DNA of 14,429 nt from DASVHF01 sp036382695 (GTDB lineage: Bacteria > Patescibacteriota > Microgenomatia > Woykebacterales > RBG-16-39-9b): NCBI GenBank assembly GCA_036382695.1, contig DASVHF010000033.1, forward strand, positions 1 to 14,429. Reading direction: 5' to 3'. Below, in pieces: positions 13,209-14,429 of the stretch (its first letter is position 1; each line of letters begins with the position of its first letter). A model generated the notes under the pieces. It ran no database searches and was not told the origin of the DNA. It was given only the letters and a program-made list of their open reading frames with translations. A program made the position numbers and the translations under genes.

Positions 13209-14429
13209 TCAAGAGGCAGATCCTCTCATCTGAAATAAGATTTTCTTCAAATACAACCCTGTATATGACTTTTTATTCTCAGAGAGTTGTTGGGGTGTGC
13301 CCTCAGCTAGTACTTCACCGCCTTCGTCACCACCACCGGGACCAAGATCAATTATCCAGTCGGCTGTTTTAATAACCTCCAGGTTGTGTTCAATCACAAC
13401 AATAGTATTACCCGTATCTACCAAACGGTGTAATACCGCAAGTAAATTTTCGATATCAGCAAAATGAAGACCTGTAGTTGGTTCATCAAGTATATAAAAT
13501 GTTTTACCTGTACTTCTTTTTGAAAGTTCAGCCGCCAACTTCACTCTTTGTGCTTCCCCCCCAGAGAGCGTAGTAGCGGCCTGTCCTAGTTTCATATAGC
13601 CAAGTCCTACGTCCACCAAGGTTGACAACTTACCCCGCACAGCCGGAATGTTTTCGAAGAAATCTAAAGCCTCGGCTATAGTCATATCTAAAACTTCAGC
13701 AGTATTTTTCCCTTTATAAGTAATTTCAAGTGCTTCACGATTGTATCTTTTTCCCGAGCATACCTCACAGGTAACGTAAACATCTGGCAAAAACTGCATT
13801 TCGATCTTCACTGCTCCATCTCCCCGGCAAGCCTCACATCGTCCGCCTTTAACGTTGAAAGAAAACCTCCCTGCTCTATAACCCCTAACTCGCGATTGCG
13901 ACGTTTTAGCAAAAAGTTCTCTAATATGAGAAAAGGCTCCGGTATAGGTAGCTGGGTTGGATCGGGGTGTCCGTCCAATAGGTGATTGGTCGATATCTAC
14001 CACCTTATCAATATGATCTAAACCCCGCATCTCCTCAAACTTTCCGGGCTTATCTTTTGATCGGTAAAAGTAATTGGCTAAGGCTTTGTGCAGGATATCT
14101 TCGATCAGCGTCGATTTCCCACTACCCGAAACCCCAGTGATACAAACAAATTTTCCTAATGGAATATCAACCGAAATATTTTTTAAATTATGTTGTTTAG
14201 CCCCAATAATTTTTAGAAAATTGCCGTTACCTCTCCTTAATTGTCTCCGTCCCATGACTATCTTTTTACCCATAAGATATTGGCCAGTCAGCGATAATTG
14301 GTTTTTGGCAATGGCTCCCGGATCTCCAGTAGCTATAATATTACCCCCGTCCTCTCCAGCCCCTGGCCCTATGTCAATTACCCAATCGGCAGATTCTATA
14401 GTTTCTTTGTCATGTTCAACAACTATCAC
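13209..14429 (-). CDS. uvrA: UvrA, excinuclease ABC subunit A, C-terminal part
   Basis: Cut by the right edge of the window: 406 residues of a protein normally about 940 aa long. The GTG at the edge is an internal Val of the VIVVEHD H-loop of the first ATPase, not a start. What is visible: end of the first ATP-binding domain (VVEHD, then DIGPGAGEDGG at about 19-29), second Walker A GVSGSGKST (99-107), zinc finger C198, C201, C221, C224 (the CEAC and CEVC pairs), signature LSGGEAQR (288-295), Walker B ILDEPTTG (313-320), H-loop His348, and the usual DLGPGGGDEGG near the end. UvrA dimers find DNA damage and load UvrB. The short tail after GLYLKK is normal. uvrC lies in the same orientation about 5 kb downstream; uvrB is not in the window. 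Confidence 0.96.
   Translation of the reverse strand: MIVVEHDKETIESADWVIDIGPGAGEDGGNIIATGDPGAIAKNQLSLTGQYLMGKKIVMGRRQLRRGNGNFLKIIGAKQHNLKNISVDIPLGKFVCITGVSGSGKSTLIEDILHKALANYFYRSKDKPGKFEEMRGLDHIDKVVDIDQSPIGRTPRSNPATYTGAFSHIRELFAKTSQSRVRGYRAGRFSFNVKGGRCEACRGDGAVKIEMQFLPDVYVTCEVCSGKRYNREALEITYKGKNTAEVLDMTIAEALDFFENIPAVRGKLSTLVDVGLGYMKLGQAATTLSGGEAQRVKLAAELSKRSTGKTFYILDEPTTGLHFADIENLLAVLHRLVDTGNTIVVIEHNLEVIKTADWIIDLGPGGGDEGGEVLAEGTPQQLSENKKSYTGLYLKKILFQMRGSAS

Noticed and set aside
14340..14429. GTG at the right edge as a real start for a 406-aa UvrA-like protein.
   Set aside because: The codon is the Val of the conserved VIVVEHD H-loop of the first UvrA ATPase; the gene is simply cut by the window edge.
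1..14429. CRISPR arrays, insertion sequences with terminal repeats, rRNA genes.
   Set aside because: No regularly spaced direct repeats, no DDE or HUH transposase and no rRNA-like sequence were seen.

Overview
The window looks like part of the chromosome of a reduced, AT-leaning bacterium, most likely of the Candidate Phyla Radiation (Patescibacteria; a Microgenomates-like lineage is my best guess). The reasons are a shortened UvrC that stops just before the usual C-terminal helix-hairpin-helix region, a SecG followed at once by an orphan membrane-anchored SBP_bac_5 solute-binding protein, a soluble multi-PAS histidine kinase, and compact same-strand gene packing with few Shine-Dalgarno sites. 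This is inference from gene content, not a phylogeny.

Right part (about 4446-14429, all on the minus strand, read from right to left): the C-terminal 406 residues of UvrA (cut by the window edge); an intergenic promoter with a 15-bp palindrome overlapping its -35 box; a four-PAS histidine kinase; a receiver-only response regulator; a secreted transglutaminase-like protein whose catalytic Cys position is Asn; a short UvrC; a small phage-holin/DUF360-type membrane protein; SecG; a peptide-type solute-binding protein; and a two-gene tRNA cluster, tRNA-Arg(TCT) then tRNA-Lys(CTT), with its own TATAAT box. This is housekeeping DNA: nucleotide excision repair, signalling and protein export.

Left part (1-about 4445, all on the plus strand): an accessory module that converges on the 3' end of tRNA-Lys and is most simply read as an integrated mobile element whose far end lies outside the window. 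It holds an unrecognised 234-aa protein; a two-gene cassette of a free-standing topoisomerase VI A/Spo11-like TOPRIM protein and a helix-turn-helix protein with a C-terminal zinc knuckle; about 415 bp of unusually structured non-coding DNA; and a three-gene overlapping operon of a ribbon-helix-helix regulator, an unknown 76-aa protein and a large serine recombinase. The last 20 codons and the stop of the recombinase lie inside the tRNA-Lys gene, read antisense, so the tRNA end appears to be the attachment site.

Most worth following up: the serine recombinase/tRNA junction (such integrases usually do not use tRNA genes), the TOPRIM-HTH cassette with its start region buried in hairpins, and the 2299-2441 segment, where a 7-bp closing helix encloses at least four back-to-back hairpins and suggests an undescribed structured RNA.
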